Assembly: GCA_030691435.1 (NCBI GenBank)
Contig: JAUYEK010000348.1
Span: 1-5,627, forward strand
Length of the DNA: 5,627 nt
Direction: 5' to 3'
DNA from: Sulfuricella sp.
Lineage (GTDB): Bacteria > Pseudomonadota > Gammaproteobacteria > Burkholderiales > Sulfuricellaceae
Shown here: in pieces, positions 1 to 5,612 of the stretch
Layout of the letters: each line of letters starts with the position of its first letter
Position numbering within the stretch: the stretch's first letter is position 1
Position numbers and translations under genes: made by a program
The notes under the pieces: model-generated
The model's database searches: none
What the model saw: the letters and a program-made list of their open reading frames with translations, nothing else
What the model was told of the DNA's origin: nothing

Positions 1-17
1 AGGGCGCCGCTCCTACA
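1..17 (-). repeat. REP-like palindromic element, cut by the left window edge
   Basis: On the minus strand this reads TGTAGGAGCGGCGCCCT. It has the GTAG tetranucleotide followed by the first stem arm (GCGGCG) and the CCCT loop of a REP-type palindrome; the second arm would lie outside the window. From GTAG onward it matches the element at 1116-1139 at 15 of 16 positions. It lies about 55 nt downstream of the stop of the MBL-fold gene, a usual place for REP elements. The rest of 18-73 shows no convincing intrinsic terminator. The classification rests on the similarity between copies in this window and on general knowledge of REP families. Confidence 0.65.
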
Positions 18-73
18 GCGGTGTTTTGGCTCTAATGGATTTATCTGGGATCATCTCTACTGCACTGCCTTGC

Positions 74-997
74 CTATTCCGCCTCGATCTCCAGGTAAAC
101 CCGGCTGGCATTGCCGCCCTTCAATGTTTCATAATTCTGCAGGTGGGCGAAATCCTTCTGGTCGAGGCTGTCAATCGCAGCCTGCAAATCCGCCCCGCCG
201 TCGAACGCCTTCCGCATATGGCCGCGCAGCAGGCGCAGGTAATCGCGGGTATCGCGCCGCGCCCGGTCGAGATCGCACACCTTGCCGTGGCCGGGCACGA
301 TCTTGCCGGGCTTGAGCTTTTCCATTTCCTCGAAGGAGGCCAGCCAGTTACGGCTATTGCTGACCGGCAGCACTCCCAGCAGGCGGTCGACGTAAACCAG
401 GTCGCCGGCAAACAGCACGTTCTGTTTTGGCAGCCACACCACGCTGTCGCCCGGCGTGTGGCCGCCGGAGAAAAACAGCAGCTGGATTTCGGTGCCGCCG
501 AGGCGCAGGGTTTCGCGCTGTTCGAACAGCCGCTCCGGATAAACCGGCATGGTGCCGTCCAGCCGTTCTTTCAGATCGATCCGCAACGCCTCGAACTGCG
601 CCCCGGCCCGCTGCTCCATGTCGGCGCGCGCCGGCTGCGCGGCGATGATTTCCGCGCCCTGCTCCCTGAAATAGCCGTTACCGAGCCAGCGGTGGTCCTG
701 GCCGCCGGTATTCACTACATATTTCACCGGCCGCCGGGTCACTTGCTTGATGGCGCGGTGCATGGCCTGGGCGGCCAGATAACCCGCTCCGCTGTCTACC
801 ACCACCACACCGCCGGTGGTGACGATGAATCCGGTATTGGCGTTCATGCCGTAATTTTCATAGGTGCGCCCGCCGGTTTCGCCGATGAAGGCGTAAACAT
901 CGGGCGCCACCTTGACCGGCGTGAGGGTGAGTGCAGAAGCATCGCCCATCGCCAGACAGGTGATAAACAGGACCATGCCCGTCAAGCGGTCACGCAT
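74..997 (-). CDS. Secreted metallo-beta-lactamase-fold hydrolase with an altered HxHxDH motif
   Basis: This is a 307-residue protein of the MBL superfamily, probably periplasmic. Residues 1-22 look like a Sec signal peptide: MRDR, a hydrophobic run, and likely cleavage after DASA. The fold is recognisable from TGGVVVVDSG (61-70), NTGGQDHRWLGN (96-107), GGHTPGD with H180, LFAGD with D199, and VPGHG with H237. Canonical members carry HxHxDH where this protein has GGQDHR (98-103). Three or four of the first-site zinc ligands are therefore substituted, while H180, D199 and H237 remain. Metal content and substrate are unknown; the layout resembles the SoxH/quinoprotein-associated hydrolase branch more than true beta-lactamases. 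The start at 997 was chosen for the short signal peptide. In-frame ATGs at 1024 and 1039 are alternatives, and none has a clear Shine-Dalgarno sequence. It lies on the same strand as the export operon but is separated from it by a REP-bearing gap of at least 180 nt, so co-transcription is uncertain. Confidence 0.88.
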   Translation of the reverse strand: MRDRLTGMVLFITCLAMGDASALTLTPVKVAPDVYAFIGETGGRTYENYGMNANTGFIVTTGGVVVVDSGAGYLAAQAMHRAIKQVTRRPVKYVVNTGGQDHRWLGNGYFREQGAEIIAAQPARADMEQRAGAQFEALRIDLKERLDGTMPVYPERLFEQRETLRLGGTEIQLLFFSGGHTPGDSVVWLPKQNVLFAGDLVYVDRLLGVLPVSNSRNWLASFEEMEKLKPGKIVPGHGKVCDLDRARRDTRDYLRLLRGHMRKAFDGGADLQAAIDSLDQKDFAHLQNYETLKGGNASRVYLEIEAE

Positions 998-1115
998 GTG
1001 GGTAAGGGGATGCTGTTTCAGCATCTCGGGAAAGCACATTTGATTAAATTTCTCGCCATCGCGTAATTCCAATTCAAAATCAAACCTGATTAGCCACAAA
1101 GTTCAGCCCACACCC

Positions 1116-1139
1116 GTGGGAGCGGCGCCCTCGCCGCGA
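1116..1139 (+). repeat. REP-like palindrome, first half of an inverted pair
   Basis: The element begins GTGG (a GTAG variant at 1116-1119), continues GAGC, and forms a perfect hairpin: GCGGCG at 1122-1127, loop CCCT at 1128-1131, CGCCGC at 1132-1137, ending in GA. It matches the partial copy at 1-17 almost exactly. With the inverted copy at 1170-1195 it makes a head-to-head doublet of about 80 nt resembling a REPIN/BIME. It lies in the gap of about 180-220 nt between the ATPase stop and the MBL-fold gene. No T-run follows on either strand that would make it a standard intrinsic terminator. Confidence 0.72.
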
Positions 1140-1169
1140 TTAGTGGAAACAGGATGGCCGGTGCGTTTT

Positions 1170-1195
1170 TCGCGCCGAGGGCGGCTCTCGCTACA
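1170..1195 (-). repeat. REP-like palindrome, inverted partner of the 1116-1139 copy
   Basis: On the minus strand it starts TGTAGCGAGA, followed by a short hairpin GCCG-CCCT-CGGC, and ends GCGCGA. It shares the GTAG head, the CCCT loop and the closing CGCGA-type tail with the other two copies, but its stem is diverged and shorter (4 bp uninterrupted). About 30 nt separate it from the 1116-1139 copy, and the two face opposite ways. It begins about 25 nt downstream of the ATPase stop. A transcript coming from the export operon would therefore meet both hairpins, which could protect its 3' end or reduce read-through. Confidence 0.65.
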
Positions 1196-1219
1196 CTCTA
1201 TCCGCGCTGGCGAAGATGT

Positions 1220-1942
1220 TCAACTGAAAGGCCTTCCCTCCCCCGCTTCCTCGTGCGCCTTGCCTTCGCGGATGCGGTAGAGGCGCTTGAAAGTTGGGAT
1301 AATATTGTCGTCGTGGGTGACGACGATGATTGCGGTGCGATACTGCGCCGCCAATTCGTTGAGCATGCGCATCACCGTCAGGGAGCGTTGGCTGTCCAGC
1401 GGCGCGGTCGGCTCGTCGGCCAGGATGATCGGCGGGTTGTTGGCGAGAGCGCGGGCGATCGCCACGCGCTGCGCCTCTCCGCCGGACAGTTCGGAAATGC
1501 GTGCCCCGGCGCGGTGCGCCACGTCCAGCACCTTGAGCAGATCCATGGCGCGAGCGGTCGCCTCGCTGTTCGGCTTGCCGGCCAGCATCGGCAGCAGGGA
1601 AACGTTTTCAGTGGCGTCGAGAAAGGGGATCAGGTAAGGCGCCTGGAAAATGAAGCCGATGCGGTCGCGGCGCAATTCGCGCAGATCAGAAATTTTCCAT
1701 TCGTCGTCGAAAGTAACGTCGCCGCCCAGGGTAATGCGCCCGGCCGTCGGGTCGATTACCGCCCCCAGGCATTGCAGCAGGGTGGTCTTGCCGGAACCGC
1801 TGGGGCCGAGCAGGCCGACCACTTCGCCGGGATAGACTTCCATATCCACCCCTTTCAGCGCCTCCACCGCGCTGCTGCCGCTGCCGTAGCGCTTGACCAG
1901 TCCCTCCAGCTTGATCGCCGGCTTTTTAGCATGATCAGCCAT
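1220..1942 (-). CDS. ABC exporter ATP-binding protein (LolD/MacB/DevA type)
   Basis: This 240-residue cytoplasmic ATPase energises the exporter whose permease is encoded just upstream. All nucleotide-binding motifs are present and intact: Walker A GPSGSGKT (46-53), Q-loop glutamine Q100 in FIFQAPYLIPF, signature LSGGE (152-156), Walker B ILADE (173-177, catalytic E177), D-loop PLDS, and the switch histidine H210 in VVTHDD. The length is normal for stand-alone LolD/MacB-type ATPases. The D-loop region reads EPTAPLDS rather than the EPTGNLD usual in LolD and MacB. That difference hints at a separate subfamily, probably the one that pairs with HlyD-type adaptors. The ATG at 1942 overlaps the permease stop as TGATG, and a GGGGGCGG stretch just before it can serve as ribosome binding site; a TTG one codon upstream (1945) is less likely. 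It is the last gene of the operon. The transported substrate cannot be read from the ATPase. Confidence 0.96.
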   Translation of the reverse strand: MADHAKKPAIKLEGLVKRYGSGSSAVEALKGVDMEVYPGEVVGLLGPSGSGKTTLLQCLGAVIDPTAGRITLGGDVTFDDEWKISDLRELRRDRIGFIFQAPYLIPFLDATENVSLLPMLAGKPNSEATARAMDLLKVLDVAHRAGARISELSGGEAQRVAIARALANNPPIILADEPTAPLDSQRSLTVMRMLNELAAQYRTAIIVVTHDDNIIPTFKRLYRIREGKAHEEAGEGRPFS

Positions 1943-3138
1943 CAACCGCCCCCGATCGCCGTCGCCGGACTCACCTTGAGCGCGGCGCGAATAGCAAGGA
2001 TGCTCGCCAACGTACAGATCACCATGGTGATGACAAAGGCGCGACCGGCATCGCTCATCTCCAGCAGCACGTATTTCGGAAAAATCGGCGCCCAGAAGGT
2101 CGCCACCGTCTTGCCGATGACAAAGCCGATCACGCCCAGCCCCAGCGCCTGTTGCAGGATCATGGCGACGATCACCCGGTTTTTTGCGCCGATCAGCTTG
2201 AGCACGGCGATCTCCTTGATCTTGCTCATGGTCATGGTATACACGGTGAGCGCGACGATGGCGGTGCTCACCACCGTCAGGATCACCAGAAACAGGCCGA
2301 TCTGCTTGGCTGATGTGGCGATCAGCTTGGCCACCAGAATTTGCTCCATATCGGTGCGAGTGTAAGCCTGCAGGTGCTTCCAGCGCAGGATGGTGTCCGC
2401 CACCAGGCGCGCATCCGTTCCGGATGCTACGCGCACCAGTATGGCATTGACGTTATGGTTGGAAAACCGGTCGGCCTCCACCGCGCTGAGCAAGCCGGGT
2501 ACGCCGGGACGATTAAACTGCGGGTTGGCAGCCAGCCGTTCACGGTCGCCGACGATGGCGTCGTTATCCTTGAGAAACTGCACTTCCTGAGCATCCTTAA
2601 GCGTGATGAACAGCATCGGGTCGCCGCCCGACGACACCATGCGGCTGGTCAGCCCTACCACGGTGTATTCGTGGCGGCGGATGCGCACCCTGTCGCCGAC
2701 CTGGAAACCGGTCTTGACGTCCGCCACCGCTTCGTAATGAGAGCGCGTCACCGGTCTGCCCGCCACCAGCCGCATCGGCTCGCCCGGCTTGCCCGATTCA
2801 AAGCCGGCGATCATCACCCGCACATCCTTTTCCCTGTGCTTCACCTGCATGGTGAGGTAGGCCACATTGCCCGTTTCAGCCACCCCGGGCAAACCGACGA
2901 TGCCACGCCAGGCATCGTCGTGCAGGGTGGATGATTCAGCATAGGGTCCAAGGGTGTGGCGCTGTACCACCCAGATATCGGTAGCACTGCCGTTGATCAA
3001 GGCTCTGGCGTCATCCACCATGCCGCGATACACACCCGCCATGGTCAGGGTCACGCCGATCAGCAGTCCCAGCCCCAGGCTGGTAAGCATATAGCGGCCA
3101 AAACCGTTGGCGATGTCGCGGTAGGCGAGGTTAATCAT
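1942..3138 (-). CDS. ABC exporter permease, FtsX/MacB/DevC-like
   Basis: This 398-residue inner-membrane protein has the MacB/FtsX topology of four membrane segments: about 17-38, then a large periplasmic domain (about 40-278), then about 279-301, 322-345 and 367-385. The sequence SKIKEIAVLKLIGAKN (305-320), after the second membrane segment, is the conserved cytoplasmic coupling element of FtsX-domain permeases, as in DevC and LolC/E. The C-terminus SPATAIGGG is also typical. Such mechanotransmission permeases do not pump through a membrane pore. They use ATP-driven movement to push periplasmic or outer-leaflet substrates through an adaptor and outer-membrane channel. The ATG at 3138 was chosen because it overlaps the adaptor stop as ATGA; the open frame runs to 3306, but that extension is low-complexity sequence lying over the adaptor gene. 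The downstream ATPase overlaps by 1 nt. DevC-like and MacB-like assignments are both possible; the separate ATPase argues against fused MacB. Confidence 0.94.
   Translation of the reverse strand: MINLAYRDIANGFGRYMLTSLGLGLLIGVTLTMAGVYRGMVDDARALINGSATDIWVVQRHTLGPYAESSTLHDDAWRGIVGLPGVAETGNVAYLTMQVKHREKDVRVMIAGFESGKPGEPMRLVAGRPVTRSHYEAVADVKTGFQVGDRVRIRRHEYTVVGLTSRMVSSGGDPMLFITLKDAQEVQFLKDNDAIVGDRERLAANPQFNRPGVPGLLSAVEADRFSNHNVNAILVRVASGTDARLVADTILRWKHLQAYTRTDMEQILVAKLIATSAKQIGLFLVILTVVSTAIVALTVYTMTMSKIKEIAVLKLIGAKNRVIVAMILQQALGLGVIGFVIGKTVATFWAPIFPKYVLLEMSDAGRAFVITMVICTLASILAIRAALKVSPATAIGGG
2895..2920. repeat. Perfect 10-bp inverted repeat inside the permease gene
   Basis: CGACGATGCC at 2895-2904 and GGCATCGTCG at 2911-2920 are exact reverse complements separated by ACGCCA. 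The mRNA could form a stable 10-bp hairpin with a 6-nt loop. It falls at about permease codons 73-82 (HDDAWRGIVG), at the start of the periplasmic domain. The arms are fully used as coding sequence, so it may be coincidental. No T-run follows on the minus strand, so it is not a terminator of standard type. Confidence 0.55.
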
Positions 3139-4301
3139 GCCGCTTTGCCAGCCTTCACTTTTTTGCCTTCTTCCAGATCCACCGGGCTGTATACGATCAC
3201 CGCGTCGCCTGCCTTCAGTCCGTTCAGAATCTGGGTGCGACCGTCCGGCGTCTGCACTCCGATGGTCACCGGAGAGAACTGCACCTTGCCGGCCTCCACC
3301 CGCCACACGCCGTTTTTATTCTGCACCCGCCTGACCGCGGCGCTGGGCACGAACAGCACATTATTCAAAGAGGCCATCTTCACCGTGACCTCGGCCAGTT
3401 CGCCGACGAAAATCTCGCCTGGCTTCTGGTCGAATACGACGTTCACCAGACGCTCCTCGGTCAGGCTGTCGCTCTGGATATCGACCCGTGCCACCCGCCC
3501 ATTCAGGACAACGCCCTGGCGCGAGCGCAGCACGATTTCCGCCGGAAGGCCTGGCTGAAGGCCGCGCGAACCGGACTGATCCATGCGCGCCCTCACCCAC
3601 AGACTGGCGGGGTCGATCACCCGCAGCACGGCCTGTCCCGCCACCACGGTATTGCCGGGCTCGGCCTCGCGGGCGATGACGATGCCGTTAACCGGGCTGA
3701 CCAGCTTGAGATTGGCACGCTGCAACGCCACGCCATCGCGCTCCGATCCGGCCTTGGCCATATCGCGACGGCTGGCTTCCAGATTGGATTTCGACGCATC
3801 CAGCGCGGCCTGGGCGATATCCGCGTCGTTGCGCCGCGACTCCGCCGCCTCCTGGCTGACGAAATGCTTCGCCACCAGATACTGGTAGCGCTGCGCATTG
3901 GCCTGCGCCTGTTTGTGGCGGCTCGCCGCTTCCCTGACTTGTGCCTCGGCCGATTCCACATTGAGCCGCGCGCGCTGCGCCGCCAGACCGGCGCTTTTCA
4001 TCCGTTCGTCGAGGTCGACCGGGTCGATCTCTCCCAACACCTGACCGGCCTTCACGCTGTCGCCATGATCCACCCGTACGCTCAACACCCGCCCGGCCTG
4101 GGTCGGACCAATCGCGTAGGACAAACGCGCCTCCACCGTGCCGACGCCGAATACCGCCGGATGCAAATCTCCCAAACCGGCTTCGATCGTCTTCACCTCC
4201 GGCACCGCCATCGGCCCATGCGTCATGGCGATCCAGGCAACGGTGAACAGACCCGCCACCACGCCGGCGGGAACGAGATAACGCTTAAAGCCGGCTTTCA
4301 T
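3135..4301 (-). CDS. HlyD/MacA-family periplasmic adaptor of an ABC exporter
   Basis: This is a 388-residue membrane-fusion protein. Residues 8-26 form one hydrophobic anchor with no lipobox cysteine, so it is probably an inner-membrane-anchored periplasmic protein. The domain order is typical of the family. The first lipoyl half is at about 66-93 (AGRVLSVRVDHGDSVKAGQVLG). An alpha-helical hairpin at about 95-196 is rich in Ala, Glu, Arg and Gln. The second lipoyl half is at about 199-229 (VSPVNGIVIAREAEPGNTV), followed by a beta-barrel at about 230-310 and a membrane-proximal domain to the C-terminus. The adaptor links the FtsX-type permease to an outer-membrane channel, which is not encoded here. 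The ATG at 4301 has GAGG six bases upstream and lies 13 nt after the cytochrome stop; the 3' end overlaps the permease start by 4 nt (ATGA). The pairing with an FtsX permease and separate ATPase points to an ABC rather than an RND system. Confidence 0.95.
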   Translation of the reverse strand: MKAGFKRYLVPAGVVAGLFTVAWIAMTHGPMAVPEVKTIEAGLGDLHPAVFGVGTVEARLSYAIGPTQAGRVLSVRVDHGDSVKAGQVLGEIDPVDLDERMKSAGLAAQRARLNVESAEAQVREAASRHKQAQANAQRYQYLVAKHFVSQEAAESRRNDADIAQAALDASKSNLEASRRDMAKAGSERDGVALQRANLKLVSPVNGIVIAREAEPGNTVVAGQAVLRVIDPASLWVRARMDQSGSRGLQPGLPAEIVLRSRQGVVLNGRVARVDIQSDSLTEERLVNVVFDQKPGEIFVGELAEVTVKMASLNNVLFVPSAAVRRVQNKNGVWRVEAGKVQFSPVTIGVQTPDGRTQILNGLKAGDAVIVYSPVDLEEGKKVKAGKAA

Positions 4302-4314
4302 AATTTGCCTCGCT

Positions 4315-4809
4315 TCACTTCAGCTTTTCGGGCATGGCATGAATCTGGAACATGCTGTGACAGCTCACGCAGTTTCGCAGGATGCCCCCCAGTTGTTTCT
4401 GCGTATGTTTGGTATCGCCCAGGCTTTCCGCATCCATCGCCAGTTGGTCAAAGCCGCTGTGAACAGCAAAGGCGAGCTGCTTGAATTCTTTCGGCAGCTT
4501 CGCCTTGAGCGAATCCGGTACATCATGGGTGGCCAGATTGCCCAGCGGCTTGGTCGCCTGTGCCACGGTTTTCAAATCGTCGCGCGACAGGGCGTCCGTC
4601 ATGATCTGGATACCATTCAGGAACTGGCGCATCTCCATCAAAATCATCGCACGCTCGGACGACGCCAGGTTCAGCGCCTTGCGTTCATCCTTGAGGTTGG
4701 CATGATCCGCAGCACCGTGCGAATGGTCATCGTTCGCCAATGTCGGCGCCGCCGCCATAACCGTTGCCAGAGTAAAACCCATCAACAACCCTTTGCCATG
4801 TTTCATCAT
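4315..4809 (-). CDS. Secreted class II-type cytochrome c with a C-terminal CVSCH haem site
   Basis: This is a 164-residue exported haem protein. Residues 1-25 are a Sec signal peptide (MMKHGKG, hydrophobic core, cleavage near TLA). The mature N-terminus is rich in His and Asp (DDHSHGAADH, about 27-36) and could bind a metal. The body is predicted helical, and the single haem-binding motif CVSCH (147-151) lies near the C-terminus. That position is characteristic of class II cytochromes (cytochrome c' and c556 types). Methionines in the first helix (RAMILMEMRQ, about 53-62) are candidates for the distal ligand. The start is supported by AGGAG eight bases upstream of ATG 4809; the adjacent ATG 4806 is equivalent. 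It lies 23 nt after the tetR stop and 13 nt before the adaptor, so it is evidently co-transcribed with both. Its role is inferred only from context: electron transfer, ligand sensing or metal/haem handling tied to the exporter. Confidence 0.9.
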   Translation of the reverse strand: MMKHGKGLLMGFTLATVMAAAPTLANDDHSHGAADHANLKDERKALNLASSERAMILMEMRQFLNGIQIMTDALSRDDLKTVAQATKPLGNLATHDVPDSLKAKLPKEFKQLAFAVHSGFDQLAMDAESLGDTKHTQKQLGGILRNCVSCHSMFQIHAMPEKLK

Positions 4810-4817
4810 CTCTTTGT

Positions 4818-4822
4818 CTCCT
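4818..4822 (-). promoter_or_regulatory. Ribosome binding site of the cytochrome c gene
   Basis: AGGAG on the minus strand, eight bases before the ATG at 4809. It decides the start: the longer open frame, reaching 4836, would put nine residues in front of the signal peptide and overlap the end of tetR. Confidence 0.8.
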
Positions 4823-4832
4823 GTTGCGTTTA

Positions 4833-5477
4833 TCAATCGATCCGAGCCCGAATGCCATCCAGGTAAATCGGGAAAACTTTCTTCGCCTCTTCCGGCAAGG
4901 AGCGCCGCCCGCCGAATATGCTGGATTGCAGTACCAGACCCTGAATCATGCCTATAAACAAGGTTGCCGCGCTGTCCTCATCCACATCCTGCCGGGCCAG
5001 GCCGACCGCCTTCGCCTGTCCAAGCAAACCCGCAATTTTGGCCTCGTAGCCGGTCAAGATTTCCTGAATCAGGAGTTTCAGACGCGTATCCCGGCGTAGC
5101 AACTGGTCCGAGAACACCATGCGCGGAATAGCCGGGTGCCTGGCGATGAACGACACATGAGCAAAAAACATTTTTTCCAGCGCATCCAGCGGGTTTGCGC
5201 CTTTGGTAGCGGCCGCGTCCACCACCTTCATCAGGCGGCCACGCACCCAGTGGATCGCTGCCAGCCAGATATCGTCCTTGGTCGGAAAATGGCGAAATAT
5301 CGCGCCCTGGGTCAAGCCCAACGCATCCGCCATGTCCTGCGTAGTCACCGATTCAACGCCGCGACTGGCCGCCAGATCAAGCGCTGCCCGAATAATCTCC
5401 TCCTGGCGCTCGCCCGCATCCATACGACGCCTGCGCGGCTTGTCCACCTCTTCCGTTGAAGTCATTTCTTCACGCAT
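4833..5477 (-). CDS. TetR/AcrR-family transcriptional repressor of the exporter operon
   Basis: This is a 214-residue one-component regulator. A basic N-terminal stretch (KPRRRRMDAGERQ) leads into the TetR DNA-binding domain at about residues 23-70. The helix-turn-helix is TTQDMADALGLTQGAIFRHF (45-64), followed by the family-typical FPTKDDI. The remaining helical part (about 80-212) is the ligand-binding and dimerisation domain and gives no clue to the ligand. The gene is first in the operon and is preceded by its own promoter, whose -10 lies inside a large inverted repeat, so autorepression of the whole operon is the natural model. Possible starts are ATG 5489 (its codon overlaps the inverted repeat), ATG 5477 and ATG 5465. 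The predicted transcription start near 5502 favours the latter two, and 5477 was chosen because GAGCGGA precedes it. A further upstream open frame to 5549 would include the promoter and is unlikely. Confidence 0.93.
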   Translation of the reverse strand: MREEMTSTEEVDKPRRRRMDAGERQEEIIRAALDLAASRGVESVTTQDMADALGLTQGAIFRHFPTKDDIWLAAIHWVRGRLMKVVDAAATKGANPLDALEKMFFAHVSFIARHPAIPRMVFSDQLLRRDTRLKLLIQEILTGYEAKIAGLLGQAKAVGLARQDVDEDSAATLFIGMIQGLVLQSSIFGGRRSLPEEAKKVFPIYLDGIRARID

Positions 5478-5487
5478 TCCGCTCGAC

Positions 5488-5515
5488 ATAAGATAGTAAT
5501 CAGTCACTATCTTAT
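5488..5515. promoter_or_regulatory. Putative TetR operator, perfect inverted repeat with 10-nt arms
   Basis: ATAAGATAGT (5488-5497) and ACTATCTTAT (5506-5515) are exact reverse complements around an 8-nt centre AATCAGTC. The size suits a TetR-family dimer site. It covers the -10 hexamer and predicted start point of the tetR promoter and reaches the first possible tetR ATG (5489). A repressor bound here would block RNA polymerase. The identity of the bound protein is inferred from position. Confidence 0.8.
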
Positions 5516-5537
5516 CTGGGCGGCAACACGACGTCAA
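5509..5537 (-). promoter_or_regulatory. Sigma70 promoter of tetR and the exporter operon
   Basis: On the minus strand, TTGACG (5537-5532) and TAAGAT (5514-5509) are separated by 17 nt, close to the sigma70 consensus. Transcription would begin near 5502, giving a leader of about 25 nt to ATG 5477. The -10 box is part of the inverted repeat at 5488-5515. No other promoter of similar quality was noticed within the five-gene block, so this one probably drives all of it. Confidence 0.78.
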
Positions 5538-5547
5538 GAATCCTGCC

Positions 5548-5573
5548 ATTCCTATTCAGTTACAGATAGGAAT
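5548..5573. repeat. Second perfect inverted repeat in the tetR-tRNA intergenic region
   Basis: ATTCCTAT (5548-5555) and ATAGGAAT (5566-5573) are exact reverse complements around TCAGTTACAG. The repeat lies just upstream of the tetR -35 box, and its last base is the first base of the tRNA promoter -35 box. Its centre contains TCAGTTAC, close to TCAGTCAC in the tetR operator (5500-5507). It could be a second regulator site between the two divergent promoters, or a chance palindrome. Confidence 0.5.
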
Positions 5574-5601
5574 TGACCTTTTCACCACAGCAAAGTAGAA
5601 T
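5573..5601 (+). promoter_or_regulatory. Sigma70 promoter of the tRNA gene
   Basis: TTGACC (5573-5578) and TAGAAT (5596-5601) are spaced by exactly 17 nt, each one base off consensus. The -10 box is followed by a C/G-rich discriminator (CCGC), common at stable-RNA promoters under stringent control. Transcription would start near 5608, a few bases before the tRNA 5' end at 5613. Confidence 0.82.
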
Positions 5602-5612
5602 CCGCAGCTCTT

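Noticed and set aside
26..1066. Long plus-strand open frame of 346 codons opposite the MBL-fold gene
   Set aside because: Its translation has no recognisable domain, and it lies antisense to a gene with a signal peptide and clear MBL motifs; high-GC coding DNA often leaves such antisense frames open.
1045..1110. Possible promoter of the MBL-fold gene on the minus strand (TTGTGG, TTGAAT)
   Set aside because: The match to sigma70 boxes is weak (about 3/6 and 4/6), so it was not listed as a feature.
1166..1195. Intrinsic terminator formed by the hairpin with an adjacent T-run
   Set aside because: The TTTTT precedes the hairpin on the plus strand; on the minus strand, where transcription comes from, the hairpin is followed by A residues rather than U.
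1307..1324. GTCGTC/GACGAC inverted repeat near the ATPase 3' end
   Set aside because: It is short and is explained by the codons of the conserved VVTHDD switch region.
1154..2365. Long plus-strand open frame of 403 codons across the ATPase and permease genes
   Set aside because: It is antisense to two genes with full motif sets and crosses their junction; the translation is compositionally odd and matches nothing recognisable.
3139..3306. N-terminal extension of the permease frame
   Set aside because: The extra 56 residues are Gly/Arg-rich sequence overlapping the adaptor gene; the ATG at 3138 in the ATGA overlap gives the normal FtsX N-terminus.
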